From Bacillus sp. Xin1 (GTDB lineage: Bacteria; Bacillota; Bacilli; Bacillales; Bacillaceae_G), in contig NZ_JABUAE010000012.1 in assembly GCF_013314535.1 (NCBI RefSeq), positions 57,526-121,525 of the forward strand: a DNA stretch of 64,000 nucleotides, in the 5' to 3' direction. Shown in pieces: positions 36,121 to 44,824 of the stretch (position 1 is the first letter of the stretch; the number at the start of each line of letters is the position of its first letter). A model generated the notes under the pieces. That model was not told where the DNA came from and made no database searches. It saw only the letters and a list, made by a program, of their open reading frames with translations. Made by a program: the position numbers and the translations under genes.

Positions 36121-36275
36121 ATAAAGTGAAACTTTAATCAGTGAGGGTTTCATCCACCACTGATTATTAGCCCTCACAAATCAGGCTTTTACGGGCATCC
36201 CTACCTCCGCCTAATTTCTTTGCTTTTACTGAAGCTTGAGATGTGGGTCTTACTGCTCGTTAATGCTGGATAAAA
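36121..36275. repeat. bcr1-like dispersed repeat, copy A
   Basis: About 155 bp from ATAAAGTGAAACTTTAATCA to GCTGGATAAA, so bounded by ATAAA at both ends. It shares GCTTTTACGGGCA and TTACTGC-CGTTAATGC with copies at 37,709, 49,004 and 60,521. Size and TTTAT-type boundary fit the B. cereus-group bcr1 element. It lies between the truncated pilin gene and the BBE gene. Confidence 0.75.
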
Positions 36276-36302
36276 TGTTCTATATAAGAAAGGAGCCCTA
36301 TT

Positions 36303-37643
36303 TTGAGTCAAACAAAACTAACTGGTCGTATCGTAACTCCAACAGACCCAGAATACGATATAGCCCGTATAAACTTAAATTTAAGTATTCCAAAGCTTCC
36401 TTGCATAATTGTCTTCTGTCAAAATAAGAAAGATGTATGCAATGCCTTAAAGTGGGCTAGAGAACGTCATATACCATTTCGTGTACGGAGTGGTCGCCAT
36501 AGTTATGAAAACTTTTCACTATTAAACGATGGTCTTGTTATCGATGTAAGTGAAATGAACAGAATTACAGTCTCTCAAGATCGCTTAACCGCAACCATTG
36601 AAGCTGGTGCAAATCTTGGCACTGTTTATAAAAAACTTTGGAAATACGGCGTAACACTCCCAGCTGGAACAAGTGCCAGCGTAGGAGTTGTTGGGTTAAC
36701 ACTTGGTGGCGGTATTGGTATGTTATCACGCTTATTCGGATTAACCTGCGATCAACTATTAGAGGTAGAGATGGTGCAAGTATCTGGTAAAAAAGGAGCG
36801 AAACTCATTCATGCCAGCAAAATTAAGAACCCAGATTTATTTTGGGCATGCCGTGGTGGGGGTGGTGGAAACTTCGGAATTGTTACAACATTAACATTTC
36901 GTGTTCATCCCATTCAAAATGTCTCTATTTTTTCGGTCACTTGGGAATGGGAAGACTTTATTAGCGCGTTTCAGGCTTGGCAAAGCTGGGCGCCTTATGT
37001 AGATGAGCACCTTACTTCATCTATTGAGTTATTTTCTAAACAGCGAAATGAAATTGAAGTAAAAGGCGAATTTGTTGGTCCCCCTTCTGTTCTTCTTGAC
37101 TTATTATCTCCTCTACTCCATGTAGGATCCCCTACCCTTTTTATTGATGAAGTTCCTTATATAGAAGCTGTTCAATTCTTTAATAGTGGTAATATCCCGG
37201 AAAATTTCAAACGCTCTGGTTCCTATGTATATAAACCAATACCTCTTAAAGGAATTCAAGTTCTAAAACATTTTCTTAGTCATGCTCCCACCCCTTCAGC
37301 TAGCGTTTGGCACCAATCACTTGTAGGAGCTGTAGAAGATATCTCTCCAAATGAAACAGCTTATTTTCATCGAAAAGCAATTATTGCACAAGAATATATT
37401 TCATCTTGGGAATGTGATGAAGAGGAAGAAGAAAATATACAATGGATTAAAAATTTGCGAAACGCTATGTCGCCATATACATTAGGCGATTATGTAAATT
37501 GGCCTGATATTGATATTAAGGACTGGCAGCGCACTTACTACGGGACAAACTTTTCCAAATTACGGGCAGTAAAAACAAAGTACGATCCATGCAATGTTTT
37601 TAAATTTCCACAGAGCATTCCCCCTTTTAAATGTTTAAAATAA
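36303..37643 (+). CDS. FAD-linked oxidoreductase, berberine-bridge (BBE) type
   Basis: 446 aa. VAO-type FAD-binding domain: FRVRSGRHSYENFS with the His that normally holds FAD covalently, GTSASVGVVGLTLGGGIGML, and WACRGGGGGNFGIVT; the C-terminal BBE segment ends YDPCNVFKFPQSI. The second covalent attachment residue (Cys in GxCxxVG) is Ser here, so single covalent attachment is expected. Members oxidise sugars or hydroxylated metabolites; substrate unknown. No signal peptide. TTG start at 36,303, 9 nt after AAGGAG. Monocistronic, framed by two bcr1-like repeats. Confidence 0.85.
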   Translation: MSQTKLTGRIVTPTDPEYDIARINLNLSIPKLPCIIVFCQNKKDVCNALKWARERHIPFRVRSGRHSYENFSLLNDGLVIDVSEMNRITVSQDRLTATIEAGANLGTVYKKLWKYGVTLPAGTSASVGVVGLTLGGGIGMLSRLFGLTCDQLLEVEMVQVSGKKGAKLIHASKIKNPDLFWACRGGGGGNFGIVTTLTFRVHPIQNVSIFSVTWEWEDFISAFQAWQSWAPYVDEHLTSSIELFSKQRNEIEVKGEFVGPPSVLLDLLSPLLHVGSPTLFIDEVPYIEAVQFFNSGNIPENFKRSGSYVYKPIPLKGIQVLKHFLSHAPTPSASVWHQSLVGAVEDISPNETAYFHRKAIIAQEYISSWECDEEEEENIQWIKNLRNAMSPYTLGDYVNWPDIDIKDWQRTYYGTNFSKLRAVKTKYDPCNVFKFPQSIPPFKCLK

Positions 37644-37708
37644 ACCACTTAATTTTCTTGAGGTATCTTATTTTAGACTAGGAAGAAGGGCATTCTGTTC
37701 TTCCTTAC

Positions 37709-37865
37709 ATAAAGTGAAACTTCCATAAGTGGGGGGCTTCATCCCCCACTTATGGTTAGCCCTTACCAATCGGGCTTTTACGGGCAGTTGATTCCCTACC
37801 TATCTTCCTTGTTTCTCTCTGAATCTTAAGGTGGGGGATCTTACTGCCCGTTAATGCGGGATAAA
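37709..37865. repeat. bcr1-like dispersed repeat, copy B
   Basis: The most complete copy: starts ATAAAGTGAAACTTC, contains the CCCCCACTTATGG hairpin half, CGGGCTTTTACGGGCAGT and CTTACTGCCCGTTAATGCGGG, ends ATAAA. ACGGGCAG and CTGCCCGT can pair, closing a long hairpin. Confidence 0.8.
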
Positions 37866-38131
37866 ACAAAAATGACTTTTAATTAGATTGTTTCACTATC
37901 AAGAATCTAATTAATATAATTCCTTTTCCAATACAATTATTGACCACTCCTACTGCTAAAGCACGTGGGCTTTCCCGCTCACAAATTCTGTAAAAATCAT
38001 GAAAATATCTCTCACGTAATCTATACCAAAACAATGTTTTTGGCAAAAAATAAAGGGTTTTGGCACTTTATGACTAATAACAAAAATAAGGGGCAACATT
38101 TGTAAAATACAAAAGTGACTGGGGGGTTGGC
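37866..38131. other. Leader region of the amino acid ABC operon
   Basis: No gene. A-rich sequence with the presumed promoter; GGGGGG stands 6 nt before the ATG at 38,132. No riboswitch recognised. Confidence 0.45.
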
Positions 38132-38854
38132 ATGATTCAAGTTCAAAATCTAGTAAAATCATTTGGTTCATTGGACGTTTTAAAAGGTATTAATTTAGAA
38201 GTAAAAGAAAAAGAAGTTGTTGTTTTAATTGGCGCGAGCGGTTCAGGAAAAAGCACTTTACTTCGTTGCCTTAACTTTTTAGAAATGTACGATGAAGGGG
38301 AAATTCACTTACAAGGGGAACGAATTGATCCTAAAAGTACAAACTTAAACAAAATCCGCGAAAATGTTGGAATGGTATTTCAACACTTTAACCTCTTTCC
38401 ACACATGACCTCATTAGAAAACATCGTAGAAGCACCTATTCATGTAAAAAAAATGGACAAAACAAAAGCGAAAGAAATTGGAAATGATTTATTAAAAAAG
38501 GTCGGATTACAAGACAAAGCAAACGTAACACCTCACCTTTTATCTGGTGGACAAAAGCAACGTGTTGCAATCGCACGCGCACTTGCGATGAATCCAAAAA
38601 TCATGCTATTTGACGAACCTACATCAGCTCTTGACCCTGAACTTGTTGGAGAAGTACTTCAAGTTATGAAAGAACTTGCTGGGGAAGGTATGACAATGGT
38701 TATCGTCACCCATGAAATGAGCTTTGCACGAGATGTAGCAGATCGCGTCATCTTTATGGATGATGGAAAAATTGTAGAAGATGCGCCACCAGAACAGTTT
38801 TTTTCAGCGCCGTCAAATGAGAGAGCCAAACAATTTTTACGAAACATTTTATAA
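38132..38854 (+). CDS. Polar amino acid ABC transporter ATPase (GlnQ/TcyC type)
   Basis: 240-aa cytoplasmic ATPase: Walker [11 protein letters not shown]-loop [11 protein letters not shown], signature [16 protein letters not shown], Walker [15 protein letters not shown] and His in IVTHEMSFA. The HFNLFPHMT and [12 protein letters not shown] segments are those of the polar-amino-acid (His/Gln/cystine) group. First gene of an operon with the binding protein (38,968) and permease (39,861), a gene order with ATPase first. Substrate is not readable from sequence; cystine or glutamine are the likeliest. Confidence 0.92.
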   Translation: MIQVQNLVKSFGSLDVLKGINLEVKEKEVVVLIGASGSGKSTLLRCLNFLEMYDEGEIHLQGERIDPKSTNLNKIRENVGMVFQHFNLFPHMTSLENIVEAPIHVKKMDKTKAKEIGNDLLKKVGLQDKANVTPHLLSGGQKQRVAIARALAMNPKIMLFDEPTSALDPELVGEVLQVMKELAGEGMTMVIVTHEMSFARDVADRVIFMDDGKIVEDAPPEQFFSAPSNERAKQFLRNIL

Positions 38855-38868
38855 AAATATTTTAATCT

Positions 38869-38941
38869 CATACGGGCAGCTTATCTCCCAATAGAAAAAC
38901 TCTCATAGTACTTTGAAGCGTGACATGATTGTCCGTATGTA
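38869..38941 (+). other. Long intercistronic hairpin between ATPase and binding-protein genes
   Basis: CATACGGGCA (38,869) and TGTCCGTATG (38,932) pair at 9 of 10 positions around about 55 nt. No T-run, so it is not a simple terminator. It may protect or process the mRNA, raising binding-protein levels. Confidence 0.45.
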
Positions 38942-38967
38942 AAAGATAAATATCTAGGAGGGGTTTT

Positions 38968-39762
38968 GTGAGAAAGAAAATATTTACTGTTGTTGCAGCT
39001 ATTACATTATGTGCATCATTCATACTTGGAGCCTGTAGTAAGGAAAGTAGTACGACTTCGGGTGGTGGCGAGAAGGAGTTTCGCTATGCAATGAGTGGCT
39101 TATATAAGCCATTTAACTTTAAAGAAAATGACGGAAAGCTAGTTGGTTTTGATGTCGAGATTGGTGAAGCACTTGCAAAAAAAATGGGAATGAAGCCTGT
39201 TCCAGTTACGAATCCTTGGGAAACATTAATTCAAGGTCTAAAAGCAAAAAAATATGATGTCATATTAGGAAGTATGGCAATTACAGAAGAGCGACTAAAG
39301 GCTGTTAATTTTTCAAACCCATATTACCGTTCTGGTGCTCAAACTTTCGTTACCAAGAAGAATAATAGTATTTCTTCAGCAGAAGACTTAAAAGGTAAAA
39401 AAGTTGGTGTTGTAAAAGCAAGTACCTTTAAAACACTAGTTGCAAAACAAACAGATCAAATTACAGAATACGACAGTGACATTACCGCTCTTATGGATTT
39501 AGAACCAGGCCGAGTAGATGCAGTTATTACTGATCAAATGGTTGGTCTTCGTATGATTAAAGAAGGTAAGTCTAATATAAAAGAAGCTGGCAAACCATTA
39601 AACCTCGATGAGATGGGGATTGCAATTCGCAAAGACGATAAAGAAATGGTCAAAAAAGTAAATAAGGCATTGGATGAAATTATTAAAGATGGCACCTATG
39701 AAAAGATCAGTAAAAAATGGTTTGGACGCAACATTCTTGGAGAAGAGAAGCAGACAAAATAA
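38968..39762 (+). CDS. Amino acid-binding lipoprotein of the ABC importer
   Basis: 264 aa. Signal peptide with lipobox LGACS (acylated Cys about residue 22), then SBP_bac_3 fold: FRYAMSGLYKPFNF, LVGFDVEIGEALAKKMG, ILGSMAITEERLKAVNFS and VDAVITDQMVGL. Anchored outside the membrane, it delivers a polar amino acid to the permease at 39,861. GTG start after AGGAGGGG. Hairpins on both sides (38,869 and 39,790) suggest its expression is set apart from the ATPase and permease. Confidence 0.9.
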   Translation: MRKKIFTVVAAITLCASFILGACSKESSTTSGGGEKEFRYAMSGLYKPFNFKENDGKLVGFDVEIGEALAKKMGMKPVPVTNPWETLIQGLKAKKYDVILGSMAITEERLKAVNFSNPYYRSGAQTFVTKKNNSISSAEDLKGKKVGVVKASTFKTLVAKQTDQITEYDSDITALMDLEPGRVDAVITDQMVGLRMIKEGKSNIKEAGKPLNLDEMGIAIRKDDKEMVKKVNKALDEIIKDGTYEKISKKWFGRNILGEEKQTK

Positions 39763-39789
39763 GAAAGAACCGTTTTCAATCAAAAAACA

Positions 39790-39820
39790 ATGCCCCTCAT
39801 CTTAGCTGTGGGGCATTTGT
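39790..39820 (+). terminator. Attenuator-like hairpin between binding-protein and permease genes
   Basis: AATGCCCC / GGGGCATT stem with a 12-nt loop followed by TGTATCTATTTT. Probably partial termination, giving less permease than binding protein. Confidence 0.6.
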
Positions 39821-39860
39821 ATCTATTTTCTAAAATCAATCGCATATAGAGGTGACGCTA

Positions 39861-40553
39861 ATGATAGATATTTTCATATCTACTTATCCAACATTTCTAA
39901 AAGCTATTATCATGACTTTGCAATTAACATTGACTTCCTTACTACTCGGTTCATTAATCGGCCTTTTATTTGCCTTCTTCCGTATTTCCAATAATAAAAT
40001 TTTAAACAGTATTGCACATATATATATTGCTGTTATTCGTGGAACACCATTAATTGTTCAAATCATGATTCTTTATTTTGGTATTACGTCTATTGTCGTC
40101 CTGTCTCCTTTTTGGGCTGGTGCAATCGCTTTAGCAGTTCATAACGGTGCGTATATTACAGAGATTTTCCGTGGTTCCATTCAATCTGTTGATCGTGGAC
40201 AACTAGAAGCTGCTCGCTCTTTAGGAATGCCCTATCCGCTCGCTATGCGCCGTATCATTTTACCGCAAGCATTTCGATTATCAATCCCGCCGCTCGGAAA
40301 TCAATTCGTTATTGGATTAAAAGATTCTTCCCTTGTCGCATATGTAGGAATGTCTGAACTGTGGGGATCCGGTTTATCTATAGCCGCCGGGAACTTTAAG
40401 CAACTTGAAACATACATTGTTGTTAGTGCCTATTACCTTGCACTCGTACTTTTATTTACCTATCTCGTAAACCTCTTAGAAAAACGACTTCAGCGTAAAC
40501 AAAGCAATTCTTTACAAGTAAATAAAGAGAAAGAAAAAGCTCTCTCTCTTTAA
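39861..40553 (+). CDS. Amino acid ABC transporter permease
   Basis: About 230-aa inner-membrane subunit with five helices of the HisM/GlnP type. Visible: IRGTPLIVQIMILYFG near helix 3, and the EAA-like loop EAARSLGMPYPLAMRRIILPQAFRLSIPP that contacts the ATPase. The ATG at 39,861 is 8 nt after GAGGTGA; the GTG at 39,852 is within that site. Last gene of the operon, ahead of a strong terminator. Confidence 0.9.
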   Translation: MIDIFISTYPTFLKAIIMTLQLTLTSLLLGSLIGLLFAFFRISNNKILNSIAHIYIAVIRGTPLIVQIMILYFGITSIVVLSPFWAGAIALAVHNGAYITEIFRGSIQSVDRGQLEAARSLGMPYPLAMRRIILPQAFRLSIPPLGNQFVIGLKDSSLVAYVGMSELWGSGLSIAAGNFKQLETYIVVSAYYLALVLLFTYLVNLLEKRLQRKQSNSLQVNKEKEKALSL

Positions 40554-40557
40554 AAAA

Positions 40558-40592
40558 TAAAAGCAAGCTACTCTTTGGTAGCTTGCTTTTAT
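40558..40592 (+). terminator. Terminator of the amino acid ABC operon
   Basis: Stem AAAAGCAAGCTAC / GTAGCTTGCTTTT with T-run. Confidence 0.9.
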
Positions 40593-40622
40593 AGTTGGAG
40601 GTTCTAAATGATTCATCAAAAA

Positions 40623-41708
40623 TCATGGATTCACTTTTTTGATCGTTTCTTGCTCCTCTATATGATCCTCACGATATGAAATATTCTCAGGATCTAGTCC
40701 ATTCCCTAAAGAACCATAGAAATGTTCCTTATGAGGATCAACTAATTCACTACCTTGGTAGTACACTCGAGGCGTGTTCCAAAGCGCTGCTAATGCTTTT
40801 GTCATCGGCATTTCATGATAACGCTCCGGCCACATTTCTTTAATCTTCTCTTTTACTAACGGATAATATTTTGAACTCATAGCCGGAAACAGATGATGTT
40901 CCGTATGATATGAGAAATTAAAATGTAAAACGTCAACCCAGCGCGGCACTGTTACAGATAAACAGTTAGCTAGTGGATCATTTACAGGAACAATTGGGTT
41001 TAAACGGTGATTTGTTGCAATATATGCCATTACAATAAAGTTTGCAATTAGTAACGGAATCACATACGCAAATAGCCACTTTGCAGGACCCATAATAAAT
41101 AGTAAGCTAATCCACACTGTCCATGGCAAAAGAAGTTGAAGCCATACAGATCGTTGATTCGATGACTTAAATTCTTTTATAAAATGAAAGAACATCCGAG
41201 TCGAATGTATTGTAAATTGAATTGTTAGTGACAGAAAACTAAAGAAAGAACGTACATGAAGGGGCATACGATACACCCATCTTAAAAATTTACTCTTCTT
41301 CATCTTTTCAAGCGTTGGCCACGCATCAGGATCATGTTCTTCATGCTGCGTATGAACATGGTGCGTTGCATTATGCCACTTTCTCCATAATTTCGGTCCT
41401 GTAGACAACGGCATAAATGCAATCGCCCCTAAGAAATCACGAAGCCAAGCTTTTCTTACAACCGTCCCGTGCAAAATTTCATGTCCTAAAAATCCAAGTG
41501 AAGCAAAACATAATCCGAGAACAATTGCAATCCCAAGATTTGCCCACACATTCAAGTCAAATAAACCAATCGTTATTAATCCAGCTACCGCCACAAGTAA
41601 ATAAGCCAGTCCACCAAACAAGCGAGTTGGAACTGGTTTAAATGCTTTTTTTGGCAAATGCGGCGATACACGTGCTGCATACCATCCAAACGTATGAAGC
41701 TCCTTCAT
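40623..41708 (-). CDS. Membrane fatty acid desaturase
   Basis: 361 aa. Di-iron desaturase with the three His boxes: HEILHG (about residue 76), HNATHH with HTQHEEHD (about 113-123) and HTEHH (about 270), between four or so membrane helices. It introduces a double bond in membrane phospholipid acyl chains. B. cereus has two such enzymes (delta-10 DesA, delta-5 DesB); I cannot assign this one. ATG at 41,708 after AAAGGGG. Monocistronic with a long leader region. Confidence 0.9.
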   Translation of the reverse strand: MKELHTFGWYAARVSPHLPKKAFKPVPTRLFGGLAYLLVAVAGLITIGLFDLNVWANLGIAIVLGLCFASLGFLGHEILHGTVVRKAWLRDFLGAIAFMPLSTGPKLWRKWHNATHHVHTQHEEHDPDAWPTLEKMKKSKFLRWVYRMPLHVRSFFSFLSLTIQFTIHSTRMFFHFIKEFKSSNQRSVWLQLLLPWTVWISLLFIMGPAKWLFAYVIPLLIANFIVMAYIATNHRLNPIVPVNDPLANCLSVTVPRWVDVLHFNFSYHTEHHLFPAMSSKYYPLVKEKIKEMWPERYHEMPMTKALAALWNTPRVYYQGSELVDPHKEHFYGSLGNGLDPENISYREDHIEEQETIKKVNP

Positions 41709-42316
41709 CCTTTTGCCCCTTTCTTATGCCGCGCTTACGCAACTTGCATAAATCAATTCTTGTTTCCAGATTGATAAAACTAGGTAATTATAAAAAGCAT
41801 TTATATACGTAAATCATACTCACTCTATTGTCACTCATTTTCGCTTTTATTATCAATGAAAAACATTTCTCTTTTTACTCTTTATCAACCTTTCCACATG
41901 ATGAATCATATCAATAGACTTTCTGTATTGTCAACAACTTTTATGACCTAGTAATAAAATGTGGTTGTATTTTCATAATAATATTTTATTTTACCAAAGA
42001 AAAAACATAGATTTTATAAGACTTTATCCATTATATATATAAATGCTTTCACATATAAGAAAATCAGTTTCATTCAAGAATAGCTTATATACGAGCAGAA
42101 ATAATTCTTTATAGAATTAACTGATATTTTAAATACCCTTATGACGAAATATGCAATTTTTATCATATCAAAATAACTTTATCACTTTGTAAATATTTAT
42201 ACTTTCCTTCTGTTCGCTTTATAGTATTTTCTTCTCTTAAAAAGAAAATACTTTACATGAATTTTATATAAATTGGAAAAATTAAGTAGTAAATTGTTTT
42301 AAAACAGGAGGAATAT
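41709..42316. other. About 600-bp intergenic region between divergent desaturase and Rieske oxidoreductase genes
   Basis: Very AT-rich. Contains a near-perfect hairpin AGTATTTTCTTC / AAGAAAATACT (42,223-42,253) just before the oxidoreductase gene. No supported ORF. Probably holds both promoters, and could hold a temperature-control region for the desaturase, as is known for Bacillus des genes. Confidence 0.5.
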
Positions 42317-43846
42317 ATGATGACAAACGATTCATTTCCCCAATTTCCAGAACCATACTGGCGTAATTCTACTTCACTCCCTACTTTTCCTAAACTAGCA
42401 GAAAATATAAGAACTGAAGTTGCGATTATCGGTGCTGGAATTACAGGCATCACAACCGCTTATTTACTTACAAAAAAGGGTATGAAAGTTGTTTTAATCG
42501 ATTCCGGAAACATTTTAAATGGAACAACAGGCCATACGACCGCAAAGATTACTGCACAACACGACCTTATTTACGACGAGCTGATTCATCATTTTGGAGT
42601 TGATCAAGCTCGTCTATACTACGAGGCAAATGAAAAAGCGTTACAATTTATTAAAGAAACAATCCAAACAAATAACATCGACTGTGACTTTACTGAAGAA
42701 GATGCCTACTTATATACAACTTGCAACGACGGATTACACAAACTAACAAAAGAATACGAAGCTTATAAAAAGCTAAATATTCCTTGTGACTACGTAGAGT
42801 CCATTCCGCTTCCTATATCAGTTCAAGCAGCACTTGTTATGAAAAACCAAGCACAGTTCCATCCTCTTCATTATTTAAAAAATCTTGTTGAACAATTTGT
42901 TGAAGCAGGCGGAGCTGTCTACGAGCAGACTACTGCGATTGATATCGAGAAAGGCCCATATCCACAAATCATTACAAAAGATGGCCATCGCATTACATGC
43001 GGATATGTCGTCTCCTGTTCCCATTTCCCATTCTATGATGCAAACAGCTTTTTCTTCGCAAGAATGTATGCTGAGCGCTCTTACGTTCTAGCTATAAAAG
43101 CGAAAAAAGATTATCCGGGAGGTATGTATTTAAGTATCGACAATCCTACGCGTTCTTTGCGTTATACAACCATGAATGGAGAAAAACTCATTCTTGTTGG
43201 TGGCGAAAGCCATAAAACAGGACAAGGAATTAATACAATGCTCCATTATGAAGCATTGTACTCTTTCGCAGAAGAAACATTTGGAATAGATGAAATTCCT
43301 TACAGATGGTCAGCGCAAGACTTAATTACACTAGATAAGCTTCCTTACATTGGGCACATCAATGAAGGAAATCCAAACATATTTGTTGCAACTGGATATC
43401 GAAAATGGGGGATGACAACAGGGACTGCTGCAGCTCAGCTACTACAAGACTCTATTACAAAAATAGATAGCCCTTATAAAGAACTCTTTGCACCATCCCG
43501 CTTCCATGCAGATCCAGATATAAAAACATTCTTTTCTCAAAACCTTGATGTAGCAAAACATTTAATTGAAGGCAAGTTAGAATTTGCCCTCCGTAAACCC
43601 GAAGACCTTGAAAACGGTGAAGGTTCCGTTGTAAGAGTTCGAGGAAAACGTGCAGGTGCTTATAAAGATGATGAAGGCAAACTACATATTGTCGATACAA
43701 CCTGTACGCACCTCGGTTGTGAAGTAGAATGGAATAGCGGTGATTGTACGTGGGATTGTCCTTGTCATGGCTCCCGCTTTTCAATCGAAGGAGATGTAAT
43801 TGAGGGGCCGGCAGAGAAACCGCTGAAACGGGTTGATGGAGAATAA
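42317..43846 (+). CDS. yhfW: FAD-dependent oxidoreductase with C-terminal Rieske [2Fe-2S] domain (YhfW-like)
   Basis: 509 aa. N-terminal DAO-type FAD domain (VAIIGAGITGITTAYLLTKKG, dinucleotide fold; GYRKWGMTTGTAAAQLL near its end), then a Rieske domain (about 420-509) with both ligand pairs, CTHLGC and CPCHGSRF. Cytoplasmic; the same two-domain layout is found in B. subtilis YhfW, whose substrate is unknown. ATG at 42,317 after GGAGG. Single gene with a strong shared terminator. Confidence 0.9.
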   Translation: MMTNDSFPQFPEPYWRNSTSLPTFPKLAENIRTEVAIIGAGITGITTAYLLTKKGMKVVLIDSGNILNGTTGHTTAKITAQHDLIYDELIHHFGVDQARLYYEANEKALQFIKETIQTNNIDCDFTEEDAYLYTTCNDGLHKLTKEYEAYKKLNIPCDYVESIPLPISVQAALVMKNQAQFHPLHYLKNLVEQFVEAGGAVYEQTTAIDIEKGPYPQIITKDGHRITCGYVVSCSHFPFYDANSFFFARMYAERSYVLAIKAKKDYPGGMYLSIDNPTRSLRYTTMNGEKLILVGGESHKTGQGINTMLHYEALYSFAEETFGIDEIPYRWSAQDLITLDKLPYIGHINEGNPNIFVATGYRKWGMTTGTAAAQLLQDSITKIDSPYKELFAPSRFHADPDIKTFFSQNLDVAKHLIEGKLEFALRKPEDLENGEGSVVRVRGKRAGAYKDDEGKLHIVDTTCTHLGCEVEWNSGDCTWDCPCHGSRFSIEGDVIEGPAEKPLKRVDGE

Positions 43847-43859
43847 AGTTAACTAAAAC

Positions 43860-43892
43860 AAACCGAGCGCGACTCTACTGGCGCTCGGTTCT
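43860..43892. terminator. Bidirectional terminator between convergent genes
   Basis: Stem AACCGAGCGC / GCGCTCGGTT. Serves yhfW (plus) and the nucleotidyltransferase gene (minus), whose stop codon at 43,875 lies inside it. Confidence 0.8.
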
Positions 43893-44654
43893 TATTTCAT
43901 ATAACATATCTCGAAACAAATCATTCAACTTCTCAACTTCAATGCCCCTTCCTTTTTCAATCCCCTTCACATATTCCTGATAATACTTTATCTGCTCCTT
44001 TAAAAATTCATTTAATACTATATTTTTTGGACCAGCATCCAGCTCAACGCCTCCTTTTTTCTTTATTAATAAATCTTCAATTTCATTTAAAAGCTTTTGT
44101 TCTAGCGACAATTCAATAATTAATCGTTCAAATTCTACAGGCGGTAATGTCCCTTTCTCTTCTAACCATTTACAAGCTAAAATAGGGCGCAATACGTAGA
44201 AGTACTTTTTCAACTTCACGCGCTCTCCTTGTAAAAATTCACGATAGTTTTTTGAAGCCATATGTAAGTAGTGATAAATCGTTGCTTTTGGATCAAAATC
44301 GCTTTCGCTCATTTTCTGTAGACGTTCTGGGAGATCCGAGTTCTTAGAATAAAAGATTGGGGAGCGAATCCATTCTAATAATGCTGGATTTGATTTCGCA
44401 AATAGTTGCAGTGCTTTTCTAATATCCCAACCACTTATATCTAAAACATCACTAATTGGATACTCAATAACATCACGTTTTTCATTTATGGATAAATACC
44501 AATCTACCGGATGGATGTATACAAATCTAACATCGTAATCACTATCTTTCGACGGGAATCCCCATGCACGACTTCCAGATTCTACTGCAAATAAAACTTT
44601 CACATTATTCTCTTTCTCAATTCTTTCTAATTCCAATTGAATTTTATTCTTCAT
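43875..44654 (-). CDS. DNA polymerase beta-superfamily nucleotidyltransferase (YcgL-like)
   Basis: About 259 aa. N-terminal minimal nucleotidyltransferase core with ESGSRAWGFPSKDSDYDVRFVY, where GSxxxG and two Asp form the active site, followed by a helical domain (FAKSNPALLEWIRSPIFY). Matches the COG3541-type predicted nucleotidyltransferases; target unknown. The in-frame ATG at 44,654 has GAGG 9 nt upstream, so the longer frame up to 44,699 is not used. The window shows no paired minimal toxin partner. Confidence 0.85.
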   Translation of the reverse strand: MKNKIQLELERIEKENNVKVLFAVESGSRAWGFPSKDSDYDVRFVYIHPVDWYLSINEKRDVIEYPISDVLDISGWDIRKALQLFAKSNPALLEWIRSPIFYSKNSDLPERLQKMSESDFDPKATIYHYLHMASKNYREFLQGERVKLKKYFYVLRPILACKWLEEKGTLPPVEFERLIIELSLEQKLLNEIEDLLIKKKGGVELDAGPKNIVLNEFLKEQIKYYQEYVKGIEKGRGIEVEKLNDLFRDMLYEIRTERQ

Positions 44655-44824
44655 ATGTATCATCCTCATTTTCTGATCATTTCCCTGGAAATTCGACAAA
44701 TATAATATTCTTATTATTGAAGTGTTATTCTACTTTTAATATATATATCGGTAACTCTTTCGTAAGTAACATAATAAATTTCTCAGAAAGCTGTCAGGTT
44801 CTTCCCGACAGCTATACAATTATT

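Noticed and set aside
43875-44654. MNT/HEPN-type toxin-antitoxin nucleotidyltransferase
   Set aside because: The protein is longer than minimal MNT antitoxins and no HEPN partner gene is adjacent.
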